Shown: positions 14,575 to 23,059, counted from the first letter of the stretch. The stretch: DNA of 64,000 nt from UBA5066 sp046331465 (GCA_046331465.1 JAXLQV010000003.1:1364001-1428000); one strand, 5' to 3'. Numbers and translations: made by a program. Notes: generated by a model not told the origin, from the letters alone.

Positions 14575-15492
14575 TCAGCCGGAGGCGAGGAGCCGGCGCG
14601 GCGTCTCCGAGGCGGCGTGCCGCGCCTCGTCGAACGTCGCCGCGCCGCAGGCAGCGAGCCTCTCCACGCAGTCGTCGAGGAGGGCGACGCTCCCCGCGAG
14701 GCCGCCCGAGGCGTTCCGGACGGCCCCGGCGGAGACCGTGAGCGTCTCGCCCCAGACGGAGTAGTCCCCGTCGGCGAGGCCGGCGCAGGGCGCCGCGTCG
14801 CTGATCAGGACGAACCCCTCCGGCCCCTTGCAGCGCCGGACGAGGGCGAGCATCTCGGGGGAGAGGTGGTGGAGGTCGGCGATGACGTCGACCGTCGCGC
14901 CGTCGCGGAGGAGCCCCCAGCCGACCGGACCGGCGTCGCGGTGGTGGAGCGGCTTCATCGCGTTGCCGAAGTGGGTCATGTGCCGGGCGCCGCGCGCGAG
15001 CGCCGCGTCGAGCGTCGCGACGTCGGCCTCGGTGTGGCCGAGGGCGACGACGAAGCCGCGGCGGACGAACGCCGAGACGAGGTCGAGGCCCCCCGGGATC
15101 TCGGGGGCCATCGTGACGACGGGGCGGCCGGGGAGCTCGCCGACGGCGTCGAAGAACGCGTCGACGACCCGCGGGTCGCACCCGTCGAGGAGGCACGCGC
15201 GGTGGAGGGCGCCCGAGCGGTTCGGCGAGACGAACGGCCCCTCGAGGTGGATCCCGAGCGGCATCGCGCCGCGCCCGTCCCCCTCGCTCCGCGAGCGGAC
15301 CCACGCGGAGAGGCGCGCGAGGAGCGGCGCGAGGTCGCCGAGGGGGACCGGGACGAGCGTCGGGACGAAGCCGGTCACGCCGCGCGCCTCGAGGCCGAGG
15401 GCGAGGCGGTCGAGCTCGGCCTCGCCCGCGGTCAGGACGTCGACGCCGAAGGCGCCGTGGATGTGGAGGTCGACGAGGCCGGCGGCGCTCAG
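14575..15492 (-). CDS. nagA: N-acetylglucosamine-6-phosphate deacetylase, compact form lacking the small beta-sandwich domain
   Basis: Deacetylates GlcNAc-6-P to glucosamine-6-P. The amidohydrolase barrel is intact: 'LVDLHIHG', metal Glu in 'GIHLEGPF', His in 'LGHTEAD', 'HFGNAMKPLHHR', and the catalytic Asp in 'VLISDAAPCAG'. Family members are usually about 380 residues and build a small beta-sandwich from both termini. Here the protein starts at 'SAAGLVDLHIHG' and ends at 'SETPRRLLASG', so both halves of that domain are missing. The proposed CTG start at 15492 overlaps the murQ stop as CTGA and has a GAGGAGGAG ribosome site 5 nt upstream. The alternative GTG at 15546 inside murQ adds only Arg-rich residues unlike the family. 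The next gene is convergent, so a C-terminal extension is impossible. Confidence 0.88.
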   Translation of the reverse strand: MSAAGLVDLHIHGAFGVDVLTAGEAELDRLALGLEARGVTGFVPTLVPVPLGDLAPLLARLSAWVRSRSEGDGRGAMPLGIHLEGPFVSPNRSGALHRACLLDGCDPRVVDAFFDAVGELPGRPVVTMAPEIPGGLDLVSAFVRRGFVVALGHTEADVATLDAALARGARHMTHFGNAMKPLHHRDAGPVGWGLLRDGATVDVIADLHHLSPEMLALVRRCKGPEGFVLISDAAPCAGLADGDYSVWGETLTVSAGAVRNASGGLAGSVALLDDCVERLAACGAATFDEARHAASETPRRLLASG

Positions 15493-16334
15493 GACGGCTC
15501 CTCCTCGAGGGCGCGTGCGACGTTGCCGTTCCGCGCGGCGATCCACTCGCGCGCCTTCTCGAGAGGGAGGCTCCACCGCTCCGAGACGAGTGCCAGGGGG
15601 AGCTCCCAGTCGGCCTTAACGAGGAGCCGCTCGGCGGGCTCGGGGGGGAGCGCGAGGAGGCGGCCGAGGATGTCGATCGCGCGCCGCTTCAGCTTCGCGT
15701 TCGTCGGGCGCATCGCGACCATCTCGCCCCGCCAGACGAGGCCGCGCCGCGCCATGACGGCCGTCGAGAGCATGTTGAGGACGAGCTTCTGCGCCGTCCC
15801 CGCCTTCATCCGCGTCGAGCCGCGGAGCACCTCGGGCCCCGTCTCGACGACGAGGGCGAGGTCGGCGATCGACGCGAGCCGCGAGCCGGGCACGCCGACG
15901 AGGGCGACCGCGAGCGCCCCGATTCCCTTCCCCCAGCGGAGCGCGCCGGCGACGTACGGCGTCGCGCCGCTCGCGGCGATCCCGAGGACGACGTCGCGCG
16001 CCGTGACGCCCGCCATCTTCACGTCCTCGGCCCCCTGCGCCTCGTCGTCCTCCGCCCCCTCGACGGCGTGGACGAGCGCCTCGCTTCCGCCGGCGACGAT
16101 CCCGGTGACGAGGCGGGGGGGGACGCCGAAGGTCGGCGGGAGCTCCGAGGCGTCGAGGACGCCGAGCCGTCCGCTCGTCCCGGCGCCGGCGTTGATCCAC
16201 TTCCCGCCGGCGTCGAGGCGCGCGGCGATCTCGTCGGCGGCGTGCGCGACCTCCGGGAGGATCCTCCCGACGGCGCGGACCGCCTCCAGGTCGGCCTCGT
16301 GGATCGCCGCGAGGAGGGCGAGCGTGTCGGTCAA
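15489..16334 (-). CDS. murQ: N-acetylmuramic acid 6-phosphate etherase
   Basis: Cleaves the D-lactyl ether of MurNAc-6-P to give GlcNAc-6-P and D-lactate, a defining step of murein recycling. The 281 residues form a SIS-domain protein with the family signature 'AGTSGRLGVLDASELPPTFG', which contains the catalytic Glu, and the second conserved block 'GSTRMKAGTAQKLVLNM'. It starts at TTG 16334, overlapping the kinase stop as TTGA, and ends overlapping the nagA CTG as CTGA. The kinase-murQ-nagA order matches the reaction order MurNAc, MurNAc-6-P, GlcNAc-6-P, GlcN-6-P. The short N-terminus is consistent with the coupled start. Confidence 0.96.
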   Translation of the reverse strand: MTDTLALLAAIHEADLEAVRAVGRILPEVAHAADEIAARLDAGGKWINAGAGTSGRLGVLDASELPPTFGVPPRLVTGIVAGGSEALVHAVEGAEDDEAQGAEDVKMAGVTARDVVLGIAASGATPYVAGALRWGKGIGALAVALVGVPGSRLASIADLALVVETGPEVLRGSTRMKAGTAQKLVLNMLSTAVMARRGLVWRGEMVAMRPTNAKLKRRAIDILGRLLALPPEPAERLLVKADWELPLALVSERWSLPLEKAREWIAARNGNVARALEEEPS

Positions 16335-17266
16335 GGCGTCCCCTCGGCGAGGGCGAGCCGGATCGCGCCGATCTCCGGGACGTGCGCGGGCGGACCGAGG
16401 CGCGCCCGCGGCGCGCCCGCGAGGAGCCGCTCGCGCAGCGGGGCGAGGACGAGCTCGCCCGCGACGAAGACGCCGCCGACGGTCGCCACCGTCACCTCGT
16501 CCTGCGCGATGCCGAGCTTGCGGAGGACGGTGAGCGACGTGAGCGCGAGCTCGCCCGCCGCCCAGCGGAGGATCTCGAGGGCGATCCCGTCGCCGTCCCG
16601 GGCGGCGTCGAGGACGACCGGGAAGTAGGCCGCCACGTCGGTCGGCCCCGCGTCGGGACGGAAGAGCCTCCGCACCATCTCGACGGCCGACCGCGTCCCC
16701 TCCGTCGAGTGGAGCCCCTCGCGCATCTTCGTCCGCGGTCCGCGCCCGTCGACGTCGCGCGCGACGGCGGCGAGGCCGCGCCGCGCGATTTCGGAGGCGG
16801 AGCCCTCGTCGCCGATGAGCGCGCCCCAGCCGCCCGCCCGCTCCTCGAGGCCGTGGGAGTTCCGGCCGAAGCAGATCGCCCCCGTCCCCGCGATGAGGAC
16901 GGCGCCCGAGTCGGCGACCGGGTCGCGGAGCGCCCCGGCGAGCGCGATCCGCGCGTCCGTCGTGACCCGGATCCTGCCGGCGCCGTAGACGGCCTCGAGC
17001 GCCGAGACGAGGCGCCCCTTCATCGCCGACGCCTCGACGCCGGCGAGGCCGCAGGAGACGACGGCGACGTCGGCGCGCGCCGCACCGGCCGCCTCGAGGG
17101 CATCGTCGACGGCCTCCGTGACGGACTGGACGAGGCGCGGGACGGGGACGGTCGAGGCGTTCGCGGGGCCCGACGCGCCGCGGCCGAGGGCGAGGAGGTC
17201 GGAGGCGGTGACGACGGCGCGGGTCCGGGTGCCGCCGCCGTCGACGCCGACGTAGAGGCTGGGCAT
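16331..17266 (-). CDS. BadF/BadG-family amino-sugar kinase, MurK/GlcNAc-kinase-like
   Basis: An ASKHA-fold sugar kinase of 311 residues. It has phosphate motif 1 'VGVDGGGTRTRAVV', 'SCGLAGVEA', and the 'LIAGTGAICFG' and 'GWGALIGDEGSA' blocks typical of N-acetylglucosamine kinases in the BadF/BadG/BcrA/BcrD family. Clostridial MurK of this family phosphorylates both MurNAc and GlcNAc. Its coupling to murQ (TTGA overlap) suggests that dual role here, since murQ needs MurNAc-6-P and no PTS gene or AnmK is seen in the window. ATG at 17266 has TACGAT 6 nt upstream and no ribosome site, so the operon mRNA may be leaderless. GlcNAc-only specificity remains possible. Confidence 0.9.
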   Translation of the reverse strand: MPSLYVGVDGGGTRTRAVVTASDLLALGRGASGPANASTVPVPRLVQSVTEAVDDALEAAGAARADVAVVSCGLAGVEASAMKGRLVSALEAVYGAGRIRVTTDARIALAGALRDPVADSGAVLIAGTGAICFGRNSHGLEERAGGWGALIGDEGSASEIARRGLAAVARDVDGRGPRTKMREGLHSTEGTRSAVEMVRRLFRPDAGPTDVAAYFPVVLDAARDGDGIALEILRWAAGELALTSLTVLRKLGIAQDEVTVATVGGVFVAGELVLAPLRERLLAGAPRARLGPPAHVPEIGAIRLALAEGTP

Positions 17267-17272
17267 GCGGAG

Positions 17273-17278
17273 ATCGTA
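17273..17278 (-). promoter_or_regulatory. Leaderless-type -10 box (TACGAT) for the kinase-murQ-nagA operon
   Basis: TACGAT lies 6 nt before the ATG at 17266, and no Shine-Dalgarno sequence is present. The facing gene at 17358 has its own box at 17344-17349, so the 91-bp gap carries two divergent promoters. Confidence 0.45.
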
Positions 17279-17343
17279 ACGCCGAGGAAGCCGTCTCCGA
17301 CGCTCCGGAGGAACATCCCGCGGCGCGCCCGCCGCGACGGCTC

Positions 17344-17349
17344 TAACAT
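17344..17349 (+). promoter_or_regulatory. Leaderless-type -10 box (TAACAT) for the membrane glycosyltransferase gene
   Basis: TAACAT is followed by 8 nt and then the ATG at 17358. The same TAACATCCG context occurs before the aminotransferase gene at 36093, which supports it as a real element. Confidence 0.45.
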
Positions 17350-17357
17350 CCGCGCCG

Positions 17358-19214
17358 ATGAGCGCGCGCCGCCACCTCCCGCTTCTCCTCGCGGCGCTGG
17401 CGGTCCTCGGCGCCCGGCTCCTCGTCGTCGCAGCGCTCGGGGACCACCCGCTCCTCCAGCCCGCCGACGGGCTCGACACGGGGGCCTACGTCGCCCTCGC
17501 GCGGAAGATCGCGGGCGGGGACGTCCTCCTCCGCTCCGTCCCGGCGCCGTTCTTCGTCTCGCCGCTCTACGCCTGGTTCCTCGGCGCGGTGCTCGCGGCG
17601 ACCGGCGGCTCTCTCCACGCGGTCCTCTGGGTCCAGGCGCTCCTCGGGGCAGCCGCGGCCTGGCTCGCGGGAGACGCGGCGCGCCGCCTCCTTGACGATC
17701 GGGCCGCCGTCCCGGCCGCGGTGTTTCTGGGCCTCACGGGCGTCGTGGCCTTCCACGAAGCGCTCCTTCTTCAGGCCGCGCTCGACCCGTTCCTCACTGC
17801 TCTCGCGCTCTGGCTCCTCGTCCGGGCGCTCGAGGGCGCGCCACGGACACGTGCCTTCCTTCTCGCCGGTCTCGCGCTCGGCGTCCTCTCCCTGAACCGG
17901 CCGAACGTCCTCCCGTGGGCCGCGCTCGTCGTCGCGCTCCTCGTCTTCGCGCGAGGCTTCCGGGCGGGAACGCGCCCCGCGGCGGCTTTCCTCCTCGGCG
18001 CGGCACTCGGCGTCCTCCCCGCGGCGGCCCGGAACCTCGCCGTCTCGGGCGAGCCGGTCCTCGTCTCCTCCCACGGCGGGCTCAACCTCCTCGTCGGGAA
18101 CGGCCCCGGCGCAAGCGGCGTCTACCGCTGGCTCGACGGCATCACGCCCGACATCGCCGGCCAGGCGGCGGACGCGAAGCGGGTCGCCGAGGCCGAGGCG
18201 GGACGGACTCTCTCCGCGCGGGAAGTCTCGGCGCATTTCGCGGCGAAGGCGTGGGAGTGGATCGCCGCGAACCCGGGCGCGGCAGCGCGCCTCTTCGCGA
18301 GGAAGTGCTGGTACGTCCTCTCGGGTGACGAGGCGCCGCTCAACTTCAGCTTCCCGTGGTACCGGCGCGAGGCGGGTGTCCTGAAGCTTCTCTTCGTCGG
18401 GCCCGGCCTCCTCGTCCCGCTCGGAGGAGCCGGTCTCGTCCTTCTCCTCCTCGGGAGCGGCCGCCTCCCGCGCCGCGACGCCCTCGTCTGGGCCTCGTTC
18501 GCCCCCGCGTACGTCCTCCTCGTCGCGGCCTTCTTCGTCGCGACCCGCTACCGCCTGCCGCTCTACGTCCCGCTCGCGACGGCGGGCGGGGGCGGGCTCG
18601 TACTGCTCCTCGACGCTCTCCGCGCTCGCGACGTCCGCCGCCTCGCCCTCGCTGGCTCCGTGGCGCTCCCTCTCGCGGCGGTCTCGCTCTGGCCGACCGG
18701 CCTCGATGACGGATCGTCCGAGGAGGAGACGCAGTGGATCCTCGTCCGCGTCGAGCGGGGGGACGTCGCCGAGGCCGTGCGCCGGGCGGAGTCGCTCGCG
18801 AAGAGCCACCCGCAGCCGGGCGTCCTCTGGTTCCGCCTCGGCCAGGCCGAGGCGCAGGCGGGGCGGCTCGACGACGCCGCCGATGCCCTCCGCCGCTCGC
18901 TCGGGATCGACGCGGGACAGGTCGAGACCGAGAGGGTCCTCGCAGCCGTCCTCGAGAGGCGCGGGATGGAACGGGCCGCTGCGCGCGACCTCGCGGGAGC
19001 GGCGGCCGACCTCGAGGAGGTTGCCCGCCTCGACCGCGCAAACGCGACCGTGCGCCTCAACCTCGCGGCCGTCCTCGCGGAGCGGGGCGACCTCGACCGG
19101 GCCCGGGTCCTGGCCTCCGAGGCGCTCGCGCTGAAGCCCGGGTACGGGAAGGCCGAGGCGCTCCTCCGGGCGCTCGGACCCGAGCGGACCGGGCCACCTC
19201 CGCGCGGCCGCTGA
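17358..19214 (+). CDS. Polytopic glycosyltransferase-39-like membrane protein with TPR tail
   Basis: A 618-residue protein. Residues 1-450 hold about 10-12 hydrophobic helices with a short acidic loop after the first ('PADGLDTGAYVALAR'), as in GT-C/PMT-2 type lipid-linked sugar transferases; an Asp there is usually catalytic. A conserved-looking periplasmic segment 'SSHGGLNLLVGNGPGASG' follows mid-protein. Residues about 470-610 are tetratricopeptide-like repeats ('LWFRLGQAEAQAGRLDDAADALRRSL', here cited in part, and 'NLAAVLAERGDLDRA'). The acceptor and donor are unknown. It is transcribed alone from a leaderless-type promoter and followed by a strong hairpin terminator. Confidence 0.85.
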   Translation: MSARRHLPLLLAALAVLGARLLVVAALGDHPLLQPADGLDTGAYVALARKIAGGDVLLRSVPAPFFVSPLYAWFLGAVLAATGGSLHAVLWVQALLGAAAAWLAGDAARRLLDDRAAVPAAVFLGLTGVVAFHEALLLQAALDPFLTALALWLLVRALEGAPRTRAFLLAGLALGVLSLNRPNVLPWAALVVALLVFARGFRAGTRPAAAFLLGAALGVLPAAARNLAVSGEPVLVSSHGGLNLLVGNGPGASGVYRWLDGITPDIAGQAADAKRVAEAEAGRTLSAREVSAHFAAKAWEWIAANPGAAARLFARKCWYVLSGDEAPLNFSFPWYRREAGVLKLLFVGPGLLVPLGGAGLVLLLLGSGRLPRRDALVWASFAPAYVLLVAAFFVATRYRLPLYVPLATAGGGGLVLLLDALRARDVRRLALAGSVALPLAAVSLWPTGLDDGSSEEETQWILVRVERGDVAEAVRRAESLAKSHPQPGVLWFRLGQAEAQAGRLDDAADALRRSLGIDAGQVETERVLAAVLERRGMERAAARDLAGAAADLEEVARLDRANATVRLNLAAVLAERGDLDRARVLASEALALKPGYGKAEALLRALGPERTGPPPRGR

Positions 19215-19256
19215 GGAGCCCGTCCCGACGCGACGACCCCGGGGGCGAAAGGGAAA

Positions 19257-19280
19257 GGGCCCGGCGTTTCCGCCGGGCCC
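19257..19280. terminator. Bidirectional hairpin terminator
   Basis: Perfect 10-bp stem GGGCCCGGCG / CGCCGGGCCC with a TTTC loop between the convergent glycosyltransferase and TonB-receptor genes. No long T-run follows, so it may act as a weak or shared terminator. Confidence 0.65.
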
Positions 19281-19334
19281 TCGAATCGGCCGGATCGTCG
19301 GGGCTGCTCTCGGGCAGCGCCGACGACCGCTTGG

Positions 19335-22085
19335 TCAGAAGCTGAAGAGCGCCGAGAGGGTGAACCGCCGCGGCGAGGTCCAGCTCGTCGCCTGGCCGAA
19401 CGTCGGGTTCGGCTGCTTGGTCCCCTGCGGGCCCAGCGTGCTCGCCGGGTTCCCGTCGACGTACGGATCGAGGTACTCGGTAGAGCTGACGCCCGTGACC
19501 GTCTGGCTGTCGAAGAGGTTCTGGACGCGCCCCTCGAGGCGGAGCGAGTTGCCGCCGCCCAGCTTGAAGTTGTAGGCGAGCAGCATGTCGAGGTTCGTCC
19601 GGGTCGGGAGGCGGCGCGAGCCGGCTGGCTCGAGGTAACGGCCGTAGGTGGTGCTCGGCGTGGCGCCGCGGGCCTCCCAGGGGGTCCCGCTCTGGACGCG
19701 GAGGTAGCCGCCGAGCGTGAAGCCGTAGACGTCGTAGCTCGCCATCAGCTTGAAGATGTGCGGCCGGTCCTGGAGGAGCGTGCCGTACCGGTTCGGCTCC
19801 GCGCTGTTGAACCCCGGCTCGTCCTCGAGGTACGACGAGGTGCTGTACTGGCCGGCCGAGAAGTCCTCGTCCCAGTTCCCGCGGAGGCGGCTGTAGGTGT
19901 AGCTGACGCTCGCGTACCAGTTGTCGGCCTGGCGCTTCGTCACTTCGAACGAATAGCCGCGGTAGATGCGGGTCGCGTCCGGGAACGTCTTCGCCTGGAA
20001 CGAGCCGAAGTAGTTGTTCGGGTCGACGGGCGTGTCCTCGAACGGGTTGTTGAGGCTCTTGTACTGGTAGTGGACGTCGAAGGAGAGGACCTTGCCGACC
20101 GGAGCTTCGTAGCCGAGGACGTACTCGTCCTGGGTGGGGGACGTCAGGTCGGACGGGATGTACTTGCCGGACGAGGAGCCGCGGAACGAGGTGGAGATGA
20201 AGGCACCGGTGTCCCTGCGCCAGTAGGTCTGGTTCTCGCGGATCCGGTAGGGGGCGAACGACCGGAGGGTGTTCTTCTGGTCGAGGCCGGCGTACCTCCC
20301 GTAGTTCGCGTAGACCTTGTCGCCCGTCAGGAGCTCGGTGTTGTAGACGATGCCGATGCGGGGCTGGACCTGGTCGCCCCACCGGAAGGTCATGAAGTTG
20401 TAGCGCATCTCTTCCGTCAGCGGCGGGGCGGTCGTGGACTGGCTGCAGACCATCCCCGGCTCGCAGATCTGGGCGAAGTCGTCGTAGTTGAAGAGGACGC
20501 CGACCGTCGCCGAGAGGCGCTTCCAGGTGACCGTGTCCTGGAGGAACGCGGAGTAGGTTCGGGCCTTCCCGAGCTGCTCCGGCTGGAATTCGTAGTAGCG
20601 GGCCCGGACGGCCGCGACGCCCCCCGTCGAGGTGTAGATCAGGGTCCCCCAGCCGTTCGACTGCCGGGCGAAGGTGAGGTCGACGAACTCGGCGCCGCCG
20701 CCGACCTTGATCTGGTGCTGCGTCTCGCCCCAGTCGAGGAACTGGCTCGCGACGAGCTTCACCTCGTCGCGGGTGTAGTTCTCGCCCGTGTTCGTGTACG
20801 GGTAGACGCCGGTGTTGCCGCCGCCCCGCGTCGGGTCGTAGTAGCCGCCGTAGGCGCCCAGGTTCGTCGTCTGGGGGAGCGGGCTCGGCCGGTTCGTCAG
20901 GATTGTGTTGGCCTGGACCGTCGGGTTGTCGGTCGAGTGGACGTACTTGAGCTCGACGAGCGTGTTCTGGCCCGCGAACCAGTTCGCCGCGAAGTTCCCG
21001 ATGTAGTTCGTGTTGTCCTGGCCCCAGCCCGCGGAGGCCACGTCGTAGGCATTGTCGAAGCCGTTCGTCGTCTTGGTCGGGAGGCCGCGGAACCCGGCGT
21101 TGAAGAGCCAGTGGTCGCCGGCGTAGGCGGTCAGCTTCCCGAAGTAGTCCCAGTTCGTCGTCTTCGTGTCGGGCTGCGTCGTCGTGACGCCGCTGATCGT
21201 CGCCGACTGGCCGCTCGTCTTCGTGTCCGAGTAGCGGGCCGAGACGTACCCGAAGAGGGTGTCCTTGACGATGGGGAAGCCGAGGCTCGCCGCACCGTTC
21301 CAGGTGTCGACGTCGGAGGAGACTCCGTGCTCGTTCGCGGACTGGAACGACGAGGGGCGCCCCTCGACGCGGAAGCTCCCGTGGAACTCGTTCGTCCCCG
21401 ACTTCGTGACGGCGTTCACGACGGCGCCCGTCGTCCGGCCGGACTCGGCCGAGATGGCGCCCGTCTTCACGTTCACGTCGGCGATGTCGAGCTCGTTCGT
21501 CTCGACGCCGAGGTTGCCGTAGCCCCCGTTCGTGATGTTGACGCCGTCGATGAGGTACTTGTTCTCCTGGCGGGTCCCTCCGGCGACGGCGACGTAGCCG
21601 CTGCTGCCGTCGGATGCTGGGGCGCTCGGGATCAGGTTGAGGAGGCCCTCGTAGCTCCGGGCGACCGGGAGCTGCCGGACGTCCTGAGACGCGAAGTTCG
21701 TCGCGACCTCGGTCGACTTCTGGTCGACGCTCGCGGCCGTAACCTCGACGGTGACCGCGGTCGATCCCTTCAGAACGAGGTCGACCTGGTAGTCGCGGTC
21801 GATCTGGACGTCGACGGTCTTGCTCGCCTGGCCGAGTCCCTGGAGGGCGGCCTCGACGGTGTACTTGCCGGGGAGGAGCCGCTGGAAGTTGTAGGCGCCG
21901 TTTGATCCGGTGACGAACGAGCGGCCCGCCGGGAGCTGGGCTCCCGAGACCTTCACCATGACGCCGGGGAGCGCGCCGCCGTTCGCGTCGGCGACCTTCC
22001 CCGAGATGGAGCCCGTCTCGCCCGCGAACGCCACGGACGCGGCGACGAGCAGGACGACGGCCATCAGAATTCGGAACGACCTCAT
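19335..22085 (-). CDS. TonB-dependent receptor with N-terminal carboxypeptidase-regulatory-like domain (Oar-like)
   Basis: A 916-residue outer-membrane receptor. It has a Sec signal (1-21, ending 'SVAFAG') and a carboxypeptidase-regulatory-like beta-sandwich at about 25-110 ('GSISGKVADANGGALPGVMV'). A plug follows at about 120-240 ('RQENKYLIDGVNITNGGYG', 'SGRTTGAVVNAVTKSGTNEFHG'), then a long beta-barrel ending in the aromatic 'LSALFSF' expected for barrel insertion. The architecture is typical of the large Acidobacteriota receptor family that takes up polymers or peptides. ATG at 22085 follows a long GGAGAGGAGAGG ribosome site; an in-frame ATG 13 codons upstream is less likely because it precedes the ribosome site. 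No TonB-box sequence or ligand can be named. Confidence 0.95.
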   Translation of the reverse strand: MRSFRILMAVVLLVAASVAFAGETGSISGKVADANGGALPGVMVKVSGAQLPAGRSFVTGSNGAYNFQRLLPGKYTVEAALQGLGQASKTVDVQIDRDYQVDLVLKGSTAVTVEVTAASVDQKSTEVATNFASQDVRQLPVARSYEGLLNLIPSAPASDGSSGYVAVAGGTRQENKYLIDGVNITNGGYGNLGVETNELDIADVNVKTGAISAESGRTTGAVVNAVTKSGTNEFHGSFRVEGRPSSFQSANEHGVSSDVDTWNGAASLGFPIVKDTLFGYVSARYSDTKTSGQSATISGVTTTQPDTKTTNWDYFGKLTAYAGDHWLFNAGFRGLPTKTTNGFDNAYDVASAGWGQDNTNYIGNFAANWFAGQNTLVELKYVHSTDNPTVQANTILTNRPSPLPQTTNLGAYGGYYDPTRGGGNTGVYPYTNTGENYTRDEVKLVASQFLDWGETQHQIKVGGGAEFVDLTFARQSNGWGTLIYTSTGGVAAVRARYYEFQPEQLGKARTYSAFLQDTVTWKRLSATVGVLFNYDDFAQICEPGMVCSQSTTAPPLTEEMRYNFMTFRWGDQVQPRIGIVYNTELLTGDKVYANYGRYAGLDQKNTLRSFAPYRIRENQTYWRRDTGAFISTSFRGSSSGKYIPSDLTSPTQDEYVLGYEAPVGKVLSFDVHYQYKSLNNPFEDTPVDPNNYFGSFQAKTFPDATRIYRGYSFEVTKRQADNWYASVSYTYSRLRGNWDEDFSAGQYSTSSYLEDEPGFNSAEPNRYGTLLQDRPHIFKLMASYDVYGFTLGGYLRVQSGTPWEARGATPSTTYGRYLEPAGSRRLPTRTNLDMLLAYNFKLGGGNSLRLEGRVQNLFDSQTVTGVSSTEYLDPYVDGNPASTLGPQGTKQPNPTFGQATSWTSPRRFTLSALFSF

Positions 22086-22246
22086 AAAGCCTCTCCTCTC
22101 CTTCCTTGCCCCGAAATGGACCATTAGAAAAACCTTGGAAGATAGACGGTCGGGAGCCTAGCGCCTCGAGGTCAGGAATTCCAGCGGTGAAGTCTCCCGG
22201 GCCGATGGCCTTCGGCTGGGGAAAGGGCTGCCAGAATCGGAACGCG

Positions 22247-23038
22247 ATGCCGCCCCCCGCGCCGCGCGAGCCAGGGCCCCCCCCGCCCGGCCTCTCCCTC
22301 GCCCTCCCCGGGCGCGCGAAGCCGTACGTGATGGCCCACCGGGGGAACCGGGTCGCCTGCCCCGAGAACACGCTCGCGTCGTTCCGGCGGGCCGTCGAGG
22401 ACGGAGCCGACATCCTCGAGACGGACCTCTACCTCTCGGCCGACGGCACCTTCGTCTGCATTCACGACCCGACCCTCGAGAGGACGACGGACGGGACGGG
22501 CCCGGTCGAGGCGCGGACGCTCGCGGAGCTGAAGTCTCTCTCGGCCTCCTGCGGCCGGCCGGAGTTCGCCTCCGAGCGGATCCCGACGCTCGCCGAGGTG
22601 GCGGCGCTCCTGCCGCCCGACCGGGGGCTCGCCCTGGAGCTGAAGAGCGACCGGTTCCTCGACCCGGAAGTCGGCCGTCGGCTCGGAAAGGAGCTGAGTG
22701 ACCTCGACGTCCTCGGGAGGAGCTTCGTGATCTCCTTCTCCCGTGCCCGCCTCGACGCGACCCGGGTCGGGGCGCCGGGCCTTCCGTCGGGCTGGATCAC
22801 GCTCAAGGAGGCCCGGCCCGTGCGGGGCGTCGAGCTCCTCGGCCCGTTCTGGCCCCTCCTCCTCGTGAACCCGCTCTACGTCGTCCGGGCGCACCGGCGG
22901 GGGCAGGCCGTGGCGCCGCTCGACCCGACGCCCGACGGGCGCCTCTGGCTCTACCGGCTCCTCGGCTGCGACGCCGTCCTGACGGACGACCCGGAGAAGA
23001 CGATCCGGCAACTCGGGCGCGCCGTCTCCCGTACATGA
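22247..23038 (+). CDS. Glycerophosphodiester phosphodiesterase
   Basis: A GDPD-family TIM-barrel enzyme of 263 residues that hydrolyses glycerophosphodiesters to glycerol-3-phosphate and an alcohol. Catalytic and metal residues appear in 'VMAHRGN', 'ILETDLYLSADG' and 'VCIHDPTLERTTDGTG', and the Glu in 'LALELKSD'. The C-terminus has 'AVLTDDPEKTIR', as in UgpQ-type enzymes. No signal peptide is seen, so it is probably cytosolic. ATG at 22247 is chosen because it begins just before the domain. CAGAAT lies 9 nt upstream, a near match to the leaderless pattern. The 161 bp upstream, back to the TonB receptor start, hold only promoter-like, less GC-rich sequence. Confidence 0.9.
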   Translation: MPPPAPREPGPPPPGLSLALPGRAKPYVMAHRGNRVACPENTLASFRRAVEDGADILETDLYLSADGTFVCIHDPTLERTTDGTGPVEARTLAELKSLSASCGRPEFASERIPTLAEVAALLPPDRGLALELKSDRFLDPEVGRRLGKELSDLDVLGRSFVISFSRARLDATRVGAPGLPSGWITLKEARPVRGVELLGPFWPLLLVNPLYVVRAHRRGQAVAPLDPTPDGRLWLYRLLGCDAVLTDDPEKTIRQLGRAVSRT

Positions 23039-23059
23039 GAAGTGCGCCGGCCCCGGCGC

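Noticed and set aside
14575..15576. Longer nagA starting at an ATG at 15576 inside murQ
   Set aside because: The added residues are Arg-rich, do not resemble the NagA N-terminus, and lie antisense-free but in another frame of conserved MurQ sequence.
19758..21905. 715-codon open frame antisense to the TonB-dependent receptor
   Set aside because: The composition is nearly all Val/Asp/Arg/Glu/Leu and shows no domain. The receptor on the - strand is complete.
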